From: Leptospira perolatii
GTDB lineage: Bacteria > Spirochaetota > Leptospiria > Leptospirales > Leptospiraceae
Direction of reading: 5' to 3'
DNA length: 64,000 nt
Assembly: GCF_002811875.1 (NCBI RefSeq)
Contig: NZ_NPDZ01000015.1
Span: forward strand, 1 to 64,000
Part shown: positions 20,101-26,965 of the stretch, piece after piece
How the letters are laid out: every line of letters begins with the position of its first letter
Position numbering within the stretch: position 1 is the stretch's first letter
Program-made: the position numbers and the translations under genes
The notes under the pieces: generated by a model
Told to the model about the DNA's origin: nothing
The model's input: only the letters and a program-made list of their open reading frames with translations
The model's database searches: none

Positions 20101-21188
20101 TTTCTCTCTCCGGACTTGAGCATTGAATCTAAGGCCGCACCCCATTCCAGGCCGTCGGAAACAACCATGGATGAAAAAACTAGTGCTAAGTTTCCTGCTT
20201 GAAAGCGAAGATCGCCCCCATCCTTTGTACTATATAAAGGAATCGTAAACTCTCCACCAGTTGGAGAAAATCCAATCTCATCAAAAATAACTTTCAGTTT
20301 CTCAGGAATGCCCAGGAGAAACGGAGAATGAAATGGAACAGAGACCCTCAAAAAACTCCAGCTTTGAATCCCTTGAAATCCTGACTGTGAAAGAAAATGT
20401 CGGAACTCGAGTAATGCCTCGGGAGAACCGCAATAAACCGAGTCTTTCGGACCATTGCGCAGTCCAAGGAAAACGCTATCTTGCTCACGTCTTCCTGAAT
20501 TAAATTCTTTTAATGCATCCTCTAGATATTCGCCATCCCCTGAACGAATGTGAGCCATCGGAGAAAGAGTTTCTCCTTCAGAAGCGTACTTATTCAAAAA
20601 GTCCGGATCAATCTCTAAGAAAGGAAATCTTTTCTGCGACTCTGCTGCTAACAAAAATAACGCGACAAAAGTAGTGTTAAATTTTTCTAAAAAAGAATTT
20701 CTATCTTCACATGCAGATAATAAAATTCCGGCAAATACACCTTGAGAATGTCCGTAAATTCCAGAAGTTCTTTCTCGTAAAAGGTTCCAATCCTTAGGAT
20801 CTCGGAAAAAGCGATAAAGATTGGCGGCCTGGGCCGCAAAGATTAAAGGAACACTATAAGTGCTTCTACTTACCAAAGTTAAGCGTGGAACCGAATCCGG
20901 ATTCAATAGCCAAGAACGTAAATCAAAACCTTCAGGAAACAATAGTTCAAACGATTCTTGATCTAAGTAACTGAGTGAAGTTTCTACCGAGCGAAATAGC
21001 TCCAAGAAAAATGGACTGTGCTCGCCCTCCTCTTCAAAGAAGGAAGAAAGTTCTGTCCAAACATCTGCACCTTGTCCGCCAAATAGCACGCAGATTTTAG
21101 AATCGACATAGCCAGAATCAAAAACGGGAGGAACTTCACTTTCAACATACTGTAGATTCTCGCCCAACTCTTTCGCCTTCATATTCAC
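11199..21188 (-). CDS. fas: Type I multidomain fatty acid synthase (fungal/CMN-type)
   Basis: A 3329-residue cytoplasmic megasynthase with all activities for de novo fatty acid synthesis. Domain order is acyltransferase (GHSQG, S148), enoyl reductase (about 440-715, FMN-type barrel with GGGMTPS and EGGAAGGHHS), a DUF1729-like region, dehydratase (GDTNPIH, D1402/H1407), malonyl/palmitoyl transferase (GHSLG, S1611), carrier domain (GGNS, S1988), ketoreductase (glycine-rich loop near 2384, Y2533/K2537) and ketosynthase (C2987, H3141, H3182). That order is shared by fused fungal FAS and by FAS-I of mycobacteria and corynebacteria. Animal FAS and modular polyketide synthases differ. All catalytic residues are present, so it looks functional. 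There is no C-terminal phosphopantetheinyl transferase; acpS follows instead. Numbering is from GTG at 21188; an ATG at 21182 has a better-spaced GGTGG and may be the true start. Confidence 0.92.
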   Translation of the reverse strand: MNMKAKELGENLQYVESEVPPVFDSGYVDSKICVLFGGQGADVWTELSSFFEEEGEHSPFFLELFRSVETSLSYLDQESFELLFPEGFDLRSWLLNPDSVPRLTLVSRSTYSVPLIFAAQAANLYRFFRDPKDWNLLRERTSGIYGHSQGVFAGILLSACEDRNSFLEKFNTTFVALFLLAAESQKRFPFLEIDPDFLNKYASEGETLSPMAHIRSGDGEYLEDALKEFNSGRREQDSVFLGLRNGPKDSVYCGSPEALLEFRHFLSQSGFQGIQSWSFLRVSVPFHSPFLLGIPEKLKVIFDEIGFSPTGGEFTIPLYSTKDGGDLRFQAGNLALVFSSMVVSDGLEWGAALDSMLKSGERKILLTFGPGDSVEKLSSSLLQGGYYSIQNLTQTARFRSFKKSKPEFTLSWEEYAPRWIKLQNGNRFLWNSYSRWTGRAPVFGGGMTPSTVEPDIVISAAKEGYIVELAGGGQVTEELFRKRLDQISKELPEGKGIVINLLYLDAYLWNLHVPLVKRLKAEGAPIEGITISAGIPEPEEAARLLVEFNSMGIWLNSFKPGTISQIRQVLEISKLIPEITFMMQIEGGAAGGHHSWEALEDLVRATYSDIRDRKNIILAVGGGISSPEEAAHWLKGSWEADCFMPVDAVFLGTRLMAAKECKTAESIKQQLVERSGALEWKKTQDGKDVGGVISGKSGLGADIYYASNTWTRLSELAESLTKGKSPEDARKNILEKKNDILLLINKTAKPYFGDLTRMTYTQVLERFFYLVCPEDRLLSPEGDWPDQPFIDKSYRSRLEELIYRFEARVTFHQAPAEKIILENKNVLSDSKRFLSIWKEKHPQAEKMLLLPEDRVFFLEVCRRAGKPVNFIPVLDEDLTKWIRSDSLWYSHCVGIDPDSCAWIPGPKALTGITALNEPVTKILSDFLQGVDLDKHSPKTIDLWSEIPKKANLFLPFEVNLLEKENVGEAIPMVQTSIESISQKEKKAWIDWLAERGGGFLSSLLRTNIIEGIPSDLPNIFSPESTRTYSWEIGAQGELVQLDVHSVNRNVAKLRLFEAEKAELLLFFRNPKTGQEVPFKRRFFSGETLDSLFRENLKARGESIRSFYAEVWGLRKANNYGINGAKKEDVFNKEWVFEETIETNDVLEYLKSIRDFFRKDLNSQELTQPSLSMGAVFAWKSILSPLFAFEDIDLFKLLHLSQSFRWESGYSRLRPKDKIVAASKISKVTKIGDSTAIFITGELYKDKETISSFETGFLVRGYLANVEFGRKKIDRTFSISSESEILALQEIPWITKTESAEPLEIGTLIHFVGEEVISSLNSSRSEGSIAGEITFSKNNESRTFGSFSLKLNAPKGELSPLDRLFLVLRESDPEIRLKKPYRILSEVFVAPVHMLSYSKASGDTNPIHTDEIFANLGGWKKEIVHGLWTSSQVVNGIKRKVCDGDSSRLIWLEETFEAPVSLGEELRLEVFHVSQKTGNKILEFRLESIQGETKLRGRACVTPPKTGYVFTGQGSQSQGMGMSFLEEFPEAKEVWNRAEETTTRNLGFSLLEIVRKNPTSIHVKGKEWNHPKGVLHLTQFTQVALVTKSLADWAILEKRGHLVPNSAFAGHSLGEFSALSARQFIRMENVITIVYNRGLTMQNLVPRDSEGRSSYGMSVVLGNRHVGLNEGKILEIVDSCQRETNLPLEVVNYNIRDKQYSVTGDLKALEMMERRFKEFVRGKKTTIRLEGIDVPFHSRVLVGGVSDFRKILEKNIPMDLPLGQLDGNYIPNLVALPFEVTTEFLQEALKISGSHILQDILKKNLSEFNFNGIRRKILIELLAYQLAMPVRWIQTQDVIFEKLNVRRMIDVGARGDLAGMARQTLKEHKDSAQFQILHVEENRQSVFCELDDVSPAEWKSVQISETSENVNSDDSFTVKSPDPSNGSPTNSVFVNGSKPVFAKTESLSAPLIHFQKSEALRTVLALKAGIRTEEISDTETIDEIFGGNSSKRNQALADIATEFKTTNLEGGQDKPIKELVKILEEQSSYQQPGPYLRTAFDESIRKFFPPDFGRAEIFKHLKEERLLNEEGIFSVSLSVTLALREGDSVRKGKLSQHGLATRLGGAKEAATWLEKVVDSYASANGVLIPKRSEHSSGHGGPTVDAAALEELEKKYFGIEGLFSKTIKDFRRRILGEDPFAEFLVKDLSQVEEGRVVRIEDPVVSLFDKKKIVSFRNSWQWAKKRILLLKAAILRGEVSKISEKDLDYLKNHSSEELLQILEFESSKLGSLDNKGENQKTNARDEFLRAKNSILEVGSHNPVFKPESAFLKPRIELGQEGNWKYYEETVRDSSVSNLSKYSFLFTSQDFGASFSDSKRIQEEYSKIIIDIYRSGVSFSGKKVLIIGTGPNSIAWEVAKAFLSGGAEVIVTTTSYNSKRIRLYKNLYRDFAGKEAALTVVPFSPGSFADIRFLSDWLDLEKWSPDFLLPFAAVAEENFVSALDDTSMTSLRVMLVGVQKLIGELGKRRKNLLSENPLNVLLPLSPNHGIFGRDGMYAETKLGLETLFRKKFSEAADWGEKVRIIGCVIGWVRGTGLMEANDLVAPGLEENLGVKTFSRIEMGILLTGLAALSLKDSEFEVLKADLTGGLGHVKDLSSRLSELRSGLMKEAKQKREVKEILTKVNSESLELNSDFMISPLPKQAFRLPRVPSNTELQRYKTAEHSDISSIVCIVGFAEIGPGGSSFTRWELEKDGQLSIEACLEFAWMMGYIRFQPSDQGKVWVDSESGEIVQEWEIKSKYEEKIINNSGIRVIDLDSTGFDPSALGVFVDVVLEEDFYFPVVNREEAEEFQKADLKFTEIYKNPDSEKWFVKRKKGSVLKVRKAVGIRRKVAGQIPSGWDPERYGISKELIRQVDPITIYNLYCTCEAYLRAGLDPLELFQSIHPSQVGSTVGSGMGGMKKLQRVFQDFEQNNERQLDVLQETLINVTSAWAITTYSGAYGPLQTPVAACATGGVSLELAFDLILSGKAKFMISGAFDDLAKESMVGFGDMNATADSEEMLSQGIAPSEICRPNDIRRNGFLESQGGGILLLARGDLAFELGLPVYGVLGLSASRTDGIQASIPAPGLGLLSLASESSASKSPLRTVLGKFGLTADDINIAYKHDTSTKANDKNENRLLNSIVKKLGRTPGNLLPVVSQKSFTGHSKGGAAVWQAIGLLQALEDGILSGNRNLFDVDPDMNSYSHIAFSDESISFGSHEWKAGLLTTLGFGHVGVLCLLLHSNFFLALLSNEERELYLEKRSEREISSLNRYHENRLGIAKMFERKSEFPFGDVDEETALLDDTFRTKLKNR

Positions 21189-21316
21189 ACACCACCCAGC
21201 AACAAAAAACTTTTTCGATTAAGATTTCAGTAACAACTGCTCTTTCAAACGGTTAGCCTGAGATTATCCTCACCTCTTTGCCAAGTATTTTTTGTTTGTT
21301 TTCGTTTTTCTAGATG

Positions 21317-21336
21317 TAACGAACGATTGTTTGTTA
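21317..21336. promoter_or_regulatory. Imperfect palindrome, candidate operator
   Basis: A 20-base stretch starting TAACGAACG reads the same on both strands at 16 of 20 positions. Size and symmetry resemble binding sites of TetR-type repressors, which often control fatty-acid genes. It lies about 130 bases upstream of the fas start. No TetR gene is in the window, and chance cannot be ruled out. Confidence 0.3.
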
Positions 21337-21353
21337 TATTTTCTTAATATTCC

Positions 21354-21399
21354 TTGAAAGAAACGGCTAAATATTTCTACTCTTAGCCGTTTCTTTCAA
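21354..21399. repeat. Perfect 17-bp inverted repeat
   Basis: Left arm TTGAAAGAAACGGCTAA (21354-21370) and its exact reverse complement (21383-21399) enclose a 12-base spacer. Neither side has a T-tract, so a classical terminator is unlikely. Its place in the fas / dehydrogenase control region suggests an operator or an RNA hairpin. It could also be a remnant of a miniature element. Confidence 0.85.
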
Positions 21400-21778
21400 A
21401 ATAAATTAACAAGATTGATATGAAATGCCGAAAAAGAAACAGTTTCACAAAGCTTGAAAATAAAGATTTATGACAGTGCCTCTCATTACGAAATCATTTT
21501 GTAATTGTTTTGTATAGATTAGAATCGAGTCGCATGTAAGCATTTTACACTTTTTGGATCAAAGTAGAGAAATCATGGCACAGCAAAAATATCCATACTT
21601 CAATCAAAGATATTATATTATATTTTTTTAAATCTATAAGAACGAACTTCAAAATACCTCACCTTCTTTTTTTCGGAATCCTCCCCACAAAAGCGATTCC
21701 GAACCCTGTTAAAAATAAAAGAAATATTGTTGAAGAATCGCTCCAGATACCGAGCGTGTATCTTACTTCGAGGAACTT

Positions 21779-22945
21779 ATGGATTTTAATTTAAGCAGAG
21801 ATGAACAAATGTTTATCGAATCTTTTCACGACTTTTGCAAAAGGGAGATTTTTCCCTTTGCCGAGGAATCTGATCGTAAGAAGGAAATCCCTCGCTCCCA
21901 CTTTTCAAAACTCGGTAAATCAGGATATATCGGATTGATGCATGAAGAGGAATTCGGAGGACAAAATGGAGGAGCTCTCCTAAGCACCCTGGCAATGGAG
22001 GTAATATCCGAATATTGCGGAAGCACCTTTTTCAGCGTCGGAGCGTCCGGCGGATTATTTGGACTTCCAATCAAGCATTTTGGGAACTCGGAGCAAAAAA
22101 GGCGATACTTACCCGAAATTATTTCCGGTGAGAAAATAGGCTGCCTAGCGGTCACAGAGCCAGAGAGCGGATCGGACGTATCCTCCATTAAGACGGTCGC
22201 AAGAAAGATGGGGAAAGACAGATATTATCTTTCTGGGCAAAAGACTTATATCACGAATGCACCTAACGCAGATTATTCGTTGGTATTAGCGCGTGCGATT
22301 GATGAAACAGGAAGCGAAAAAGGCCTGACTCATTTTATTGTTCCATTGGACTCCAAAGGAATAAGTAGGTCGAATCCTATGGATAAAATGGGGCTCCGGG
22401 GATCTCCTACAGGAGCATTATTCTTCGATTCTGTGGAAGTTTCGGAGGAGAATGTACTTGGAAAAATCGGAAAGGGATTCAGGCAAACCATGCAAACTTT
22501 TAATGCGGAAAGACTTTCTTTAGCCGCCTATTCCTTAGGAGTAATGAGGGCTTGCTTGCAAGATTCGAAATCATTTGCAAGAACAAGAAAAAGTTTTGGA
22601 AAATCCATCTATCAACACCAGGGCGTAGCATTTATGTTAGCTGAAATTTACACGAAATTGGAAGCTTCTAAATGGATGACCTACAATGTGGCATGGGAGA
22701 CCGAGGAATTAGAAAAAGAGGGAAAAGGAAATATGAAGCTCGCCGGAAAATGCGCGGCTTGCAAATTCTTCACTACCACTTCGGCCAGGGAAGCGACCAA
22801 TCTTGCGGTACAAATACACGGCGGTGCAGGATTCATGGATGAGTATAGAGTATCCCGTCTATACCGCGATATTCGCTTGGGGGAAATTGGAGGAGGAACC
22901 AGCGAAATTCAAAAATTGATCATTTCCGGAAGTTTAATGAAATAA
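21779..22945 (+). CDS. Acyl-CoA dehydrogenase
   Basis: FAD-dependent enzyme that introduces a trans-2 double bond into acyl-CoA. The 388 residues cover the usual N-terminal helical, middle beta and C-terminal helical domains. Signatures are CLAVTEPESGSD at 122-133 and IGGGTSEIQK at 370-379. The glutamate that serves as base in short- and medium-chain members is glycine here (G372). E244 in FNAERLSLAA matches the alternative catalytic glutamate of long-chain and isovaleryl-CoA dehydrogenases, so the enzyme is probably active and of that branch. The ATG has GAGGA five bases upstream. It is transcribed away from the fatty acid synthase across a shared control region. It could break down or desaturate FAS products, but ordinary beta-oxidation is equally possible. 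Confidence 0.9.
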   Translation: MDFNLSRDEQMFIESFHDFCKREIFPFAEESDRKKEIPRSHFSKLGKSGYIGLMHEEEFGGQNGGALLSTLAMEVISEYCGSTFFSVGASGGLFGLPIKHFGNSEQKRRYLPEIISGEKIGCLAVTEPESGSDVSSIKTVARKMGKDRYYLSGQKTYITNAPNADYSLVLARAIDETGSEKGLTHFIVPLDSKGISRSNPMDKMGLRGSPTGALFFDSVEVSEENVLGKIGKGFRQTMQTFNAERLSLAAYSLGVMRACLQDSKSFARTRKSFGKSIYQHQGVAFMLAEIYTKLEASKWMTYNVAWETEELEKEGKGNMKLAGKCAACKFFTTTSAREATNLAVQIHGGAGFMDEYRVSRLYRDIRLGEIGGGTSEIQKLIISGSLMK

Positions 22946-22969
22946 ACCGAATACACCCGGTTCGGTTTA
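22943..22969. terminator. Weak hairpin between convergent genes
   Basis: A 9-bp perfect stem (TAAACCGAA / TTCGGTTTA) with a 9-base loop begins at the stop codon of the acyl-CoA dehydrogenase gene and lies before the end of the convergent GH18 gene. No run of T follows on either strand, so termination is only a guess. Confidence 0.35.
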
Positions 22970-22994
22970 CTAAATAAGTGAACTAATTTCTAAT

Positions 22995-24302
22995 TCAATC
23001 ACTGAGGACGGTCGCTCGAACTCGAGCGGACGTATTTCCTAGTTTTTCCTCAAGATAATGATGAATCTCTGGATCGTTATCCTCGATCAGCTGCCAGAAC
23101 GAGAATCCTCTTATATTATATTTTTCTAAAATTTTCATCTTTGACTCAAAGGATGCGCGATTCATATAAAACGCTACCCTGTCACAGCCACCCATGCGGT
23201 ACCATAGAGAAGGATCCTCGTAGACCTTTCCTTCGTGTCTGTATAAAAATGGTCTCAAAAAGACCCAATCCGAAATCTTTCCCTGTGTTTTATATATTTC
23301 TAATACGTCAGTAGGTTGCTCCTGACGGGGAGACATTCGATCTTTTATCCATTGCGCGCGAGAAAAATAGACAGCTTTTGAATCCACATCACAATTCAAA
23401 GGCCAGTCGTAGCCGTACGTCGGAATCGCCATGTAAAGCTTCTCATTCGGAATACGTTTTACTGCATATTCTAGTATTTTTTCTATCCACCAATTCGGTG
23501 CTTGAGGCCCCGGCCCTGGAAAGCCATTCTTACGCGGGTGTAATTCGTAGGCCATAATTTTGACTTTATCCGCAGTCTTCCCCAAAAAATCGTAGTCATG
23601 GGTTAATTGCCCTCTGTAAGTTTCGTAAAAATCGACATCGATTTTCCGCTTTAGGCCGGAACAACTATACTTGGATTTTTCTTCCACTCCTGTTTTTGGA
23701 TGGATCGATACGGACAATATCTTACTTTTCTTATGTAGTTCCGCTTTTAAGAGAGTTAAGAACTCTTCATACGCTTCCTTTTTTTCGCAAGTCATCCCTT
23801 CGTAGTCTATATCGATACCGTCGTATCCATACTTGTCAATTTCTTGCAAAATGGTTTGAATATGAAAATCTCTTATATTTGTGTTTCCGTTCAGTCCGAT
23901 CGCATCCGAAACTTTTTCAAAATCATTTTCCCATCGAAAAATCGTAGGTATAATTTTGGTATTCGGAGAGACCAACCTAAACCAAAGCATTCTTTCTCCG
24001 ATCTCTTCCGGAGTCCAAACTGATAGAATTTTGCCGGAGTTCCTTCTTCCACCTTCCAGAGTATAGAGAAATGGGTGAAGTTCGTCATAGAGGCGTATAT
24101 ACTGTAAAATCGCGAAAAAATCCTGGGACCAAGTAGATGCGAGCAACCTCCGAGGCTCATTAGAAACCTGATTGGACTCTTGATTGGAAAGCTTCCTCGG
24201 TCGAAAATCTCCGAGCCAATCCACTAAAGCTAGGATTAGAAATCCTATGACGATTGCCGTAAGAATCAGAAAGAATTTTCTGTAACGTTTTGTCAGTTCC
24301 AA
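22995..24302 (-). CDS. Membrane-anchored glycoside hydrolase family 18 protein
   Basis: A 435-residue protein with an uncleaved-looking N-terminal membrane helix (about 10-28) that should hold the rest outside the cytoplasmic membrane. Residues 50-425 form a GH18-type barrel. The catalytic DGxDxDxE motif is intact at D161-E168 (DGIDIDYE), with E168 as proton donor. GH18 members include chitinases and the peptidoglycan-active YaaH/SleL group; the short barrel without a chitin-binding domain fits the latter better. [13 protein letters not shown] and the final GFSFWQL strand are also typical. The gene is alone on its strand. Substrate is not shown by sequence; cell-wall turnover or host/environmental glycans are possible. 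Confidence 0.8.
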   Translation of the reverse strand: MELTKRYRKFFLILTAIVIGFLILALVDWLGDFRPRKLSNQESNQVSNEPRRLLASTWSQDFFAILQYIRLYDELHPFLYTLEGGRRNSGKILSVWTPEEIGERMLWFRLVSPNTKIIPTIFRWENDFEKVSDAIGLNGNTNIRDFHIQTILQEIDKYGYDGIDIDYEGMTCEKKEAYEEFLTLLKAELHKKSKILSVSIHPKTGVEEKSKYSCSGLKRKIDVDFYETYRGQLTHDYDFLGKTADKVKIMAYELHPRKNGFPGPGPQAPNWWIEKILEYAVKRIPNEKLYMAIPTYGYDWPLNCDVDSKAVYFSRAQWIKDRMSPRQEQPTDVLEIYKTQGKISDWVFLRPFLYRHEGKVYEDPSLWYRMGGCDRVAFYMNRASFESKMKILEKYNIRGFSFWQLIEDNDPEIHHYLEEKLGNTSARVRATVLSD

Positions 24303-24617
24303 GATGATTTCCAGATTTTAAAGGGATTCCCCGCTAGCAAGAGATTAGTAGGCCTTTTTGAAATATTTCTCAACATAGCAATGAGGCCTCTTGCCTCACT
24401 ATTGCTCGAACTTTCTTTTTTTAGCATTCGTTTTCTAACGATCCACACAAAACAGCTTCTTTATAAATTCAGAAAAAAAGGGAGATCCTTGTCCTATTTC
24501 CGGCAAAGGGATAGTCAATGTTCTCATACTAGTATAGTATCTTTTACCGAAAAATTCATCTTCAAGATCACACTAAAGTTAGCTTTTGCGAAACGATAAA
24601 AAGTAGGAACCATAATC
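24303..24617. other. Divergent intergenic region, GH18 / sensor kinase
   Basis: Nothing gene-like was found in these 315 bases. It should hold promoters for the GH18 gene (minus) and the histidine kinase (plus). A 10-base palindrome ATACTAGTAT sits at 24526-24535. A purine-rich TAGGA precedes the kinase ATG. Confidence 0.4.
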
Positions 24618-26483
24618 ATGAGTAGCGGGAAAGGCGGATTCAGTTTTCTAGATTTCAAAATTCTGAATATTGAAAGCCGGATTTTACTCCCGTTTTTCCT
24701 AGGCTGTCTATTGTTAGTTTTGCTTTTAGGACTTTTGCTGTTTTACTTTCAGATGAAAAATACCGAGACTACTGCGATTCGAAACGTAAAGGTCATTACT
24801 GAACAATTATTAGCCTTACGAGTATACTATTCCGACAACATCGTCAAGAAGGCATTAAAAGAAAAAACGGAAGTAACTTACAAGTATAAAGAAGTTCCGA
24901 AAAGTATTCCCTTGCCCGCTACAATGGTCAAAGAATTCGGAATTCATCTTACGAATCAGTTCGAAGGAATTCGCGTAGAGCTTTTTAGTCGGTATCCTTT
25001 TCCGAACAGAGGCAAGAAAGGAGGTTTGGACCAGTTCGAAAAATCTGCCTTGAGTTCTTTAGAAAAAACTCCCGAAAAGCCTTATTATGTTTTTGAGGAA
25101 ATAGATTCTGTTCCATACATTAGATATGCTTTAGCTGATCGAATGCAACCTTCGTGTGTAGGTTGCCACAACACACATCCCGAATCACCCAAGAGAGATT
25201 GGAAAGTGGGAGATGTAAGGGGAATCCTCGAAGTTAGCATGCCTGTGAATAAGACGGAAAGCGGCGCAGATCTTATTTTATTTTTCACAATCGCAATCTT
25301 AATCGGCTTAGGTACGATCTTTATCGTCAACCTTACTCGTAGCAAGCAAACCGAAGCCATGATCTTAGATTTGAATGCAAATTTGGAATTAAAGGTAGAG
25401 TCTAGAACCGAAGAGCTCAATAAATCGAATGCGGAGTTACTTAGAGCAATCCACAGCTTAGAAAAATTAATGAACGATCTGACCAAAGCGCAGAGCCAGC
25501 TATTATTGTCCGAAAAGTTAGCTGCGATCGGTCAATTAGCCGCGGGAATGACTCACGAGCTAAATACTCCCCTCGGAGCAATCTCTTCTTCGAATCGAGC
25601 TATATTAGAAATTATAAATAAGGAAGTTAGAGAGATTCCGAATTATTTATCAAATCTGAATGAAGTAGAATTTAACTGGTTCAAGGTATTGCTTGAAGAA
25701 AGTCAGTCGGATCTCTCCAACAACGACATCCTACCGAATAGAAAAAGAAAGGCAGATTTGACTCGTTTCCTTTCAGACTCTGGCGTAGAAAATCCTATGA
25801 TAGTGGCTGGCATGATTCTGGATATCGGAGCAGACAGAATAAGCAATCAATTGATCGAACTATTTCAGTCCGAAAAATGCTTAGATATACTAAAAGCAGT
25901 CTTGTGTTTTGTTACGATCAATCGTTTAAGCAAAGTTATCTCAGTCGCTACGGGCAAAGCAACACACGTAGTAGGTGCTCTGAAAAACTACCTTCATCCC
26001 GGAGATAAAAGTAAAGAAGAGGATATGTCGGAAATAGATCTGATCTCCGAAATGGAAACGATTTTGGTTTTATACCAGTACAAAATCAAGCACGGAGTGG
26101 AGATCATTAAGAATTACGAAACGGAAGAAAGATGCATCGGAAACGCTAATAAACTCAACCAAGTTTGGATCAATCTGATAAACAACGGATTACAATCGAT
26201 GGATTATAAGGGAAAAATTGAAATTTATATTCAGAAAAGAGAAGACTGGATCGTTGTGTCGTTTATTGATTCTGGACCAGGGATCCCTATAGACATACAA
26301 GCTCATATATTCGATGCGTTTTTTACTACAAAAAAGCATGGGGAAGGAGTAGGCCTGGGACTTGACATTTGTAAAAAAATTATAGAAAGTATAGGTGGAA
26401 GAATAGAATTCGAGAGTTTGCCAGGCCGAACTCGATTTAGTGTTTGGTTGCGACCTGCAGGAATTATTAAAAAATCGGAATAG
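24618..26483 (+). CDS. Sensor histidine kinase with periplasmic heme-type (DUF3365) domain
   Basis: A 621-residue transmembrane kinase. Helix one (about 22-45) and helix two (217-239) bracket a periplasmic domain of about 170 residues. That domain holds CVGCH (C180-H184), a c-type heme attachment motif, and ends in GILEVSMPV, the pattern of DUF3365/Tll0287-like sensors. It may sense redox state, oxygen or nitric oxide. A coiled segment (about 250-300) leads to the dimerisation helix with phospho-acceptor H313 (GMTHELNTPLGAI). The ATPase domain shows an N box (NQVWINLINNG), DSGPGIP and GVGLGLDICKKI. A long helical insert separates H box and ATPase domain. It is followed after three bases by a receiver gene, certainly its partner operon. 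The output is unknown because the receiver has no effector domain. Confidence 0.88.
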   Translation: MSSGKGGFSFLDFKILNIESRILLPFFLGCLLLVLLLGLLLFYFQMKNTETTAIRNVKVITEQLLALRVYYSDNIVKKALKEKTEVTYKYKEVPKSIPLPATMVKEFGIHLTNQFEGIRVELFSRYPFPNRGKKGGLDQFEKSALSSLEKTPEKPYYVFEEIDSVPYIRYALADRMQPSCVGCHNTHPESPKRDWKVGDVRGILEVSMPVNKTESGADLILFFTIAILIGLGTIFIVNLTRSKQTEAMILDLNANLELKVESRTEELNKSNAELLRAIHSLEKLMNDLTKAQSQLLLSEKLAAIGQLAAGMTHELNTPLGAISSSNRAILEIINKEVREIPNYLSNLNEVEFNWFKVLLEESQSDLSNNDILPNRKRKADLTRFLSDSGVENPMIVAGMILDIGADRISNQLIELFQSEKCLDILKAVLCFVTINRLSKVISVATGKATHVVGALKNYLHPGDKSKEEDMSEIDLISEMETILVLYQYKIKHGVEIIKNYETEERCIGNANKLNQVWINLINNGLQSMDYKGKIEIYIQKREDWIVVSFIDSGPGIPIDIQAHIFDAFFTTKKHGEGVGLGLDICKKIIESIGGRIEFESLPGRTRFSVWLRPAGIIKKSE

Positions 26484-26486
26484 ATT

Positions 26487-26891
26487 ATGAATACTCAGCG
26501 AGAACAAAATGTGATTCTTTGTGTTGATGACGAACCGACTATTCTCATTTCGTTGGTGCAAGAACTCAGAAAGGAATTGGGTCATGAGTTCCTGTATGAA
26601 ACTGCACAGGATTCTGCAGAAGGTTTAGAAATCGTAGACGAACTCGTTTCGGAAGGCCTGAACGTAATCCTAATACTTTCCGACTGGTTGATGCCCGGAT
26701 TAAAAGGAGACGAATTCTTAGCCATCGTTCATAAAAAGTATCCAAACATTCGATCAATTTTGATTACCGGACATGCGGAAGCAAACGTTGCAGAAAAGCT
26801 AAAACAAACTGGAACTTTCGCAATTTTATCCAAACCCTGGGATCCGGATGAATTGTTAAGCGCAGTAAAATCCTGCTGCAGTAAAAATTAA
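26487..26891 (+). CDS. Single-domain response regulator
   Basis: A stand-alone receiver of 134 residues, paired with the kinase just upstream (3-base gap). The acidic pair D14/D15, phospho-acceptor D66 in [10 protein letters not shown]94 in LITGHA and K116 in LSKPWD are all present. There is no DNA-binding or enzymatic output domain, so it must act through protein contact, as a phosphate relay or as feedback on the kinase. The LSKPWD form of the lysine motif is common in receivers that accompany large hybrid or RpfG-like regulators. Confidence 0.9.
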   Translation: MNTQREQNVILCVDDEPTILISLVQELRKELGHEFLYETAQDSAEGLEIVDELVSEGLNVILILSDWLMPGLKGDEFLAIVHKKYPNIRSILITGHAEANVAEKLKQTGTFAILSKPWDPDELLSAVKSCCSKN

Positions 26892-26965
26892 TTTATTCTA
26901 AAGTCTTAGGTGTTATCCCAAGGGCATAAGGTTTGGGTAAATTCACAAACTGGATAAAAGCTGGT

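Larger units (their letters stand above)
21189..21778. promoter_or_regulatory. Divergent control region between fas and acyl-CoA dehydrogenase
   Basis: These 590 gene-free, AT-rich bases separate two divergent lipid genes, so both promoters must lie here. It contains a perfect 17-bp inverted repeat (21354-21399), an imperfect 20-bp palindrome (21317-21336) and a lone half-site-like sequence near 21242-21256. A GAGGA precedes the dehydrogenase ATG by five bases. I could not assign -35/-10 boxes with confidence. The length is unusual for this gene-dense window and suggests layered regulation or an undetected small RNA. Confidence 0.55.

Noticed and set aside
11199..21188. The giant protein as a modular polyketide or PUFA synthase
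   Set aside because: Domain order, the FMN-type enoyl reductase, the MPT domain and GGNS-type carrier fit FAS-I; PKS-type KS-first order and tandem ACPs are absent.
21779..22945. Acyl-CoA dehydrogenase as an inactive enzyme because the C-terminal glutamate is missing
   Set aside because: E244 occupies the alternative catalytic position used by long-chain and isovaleryl-type enzymes.
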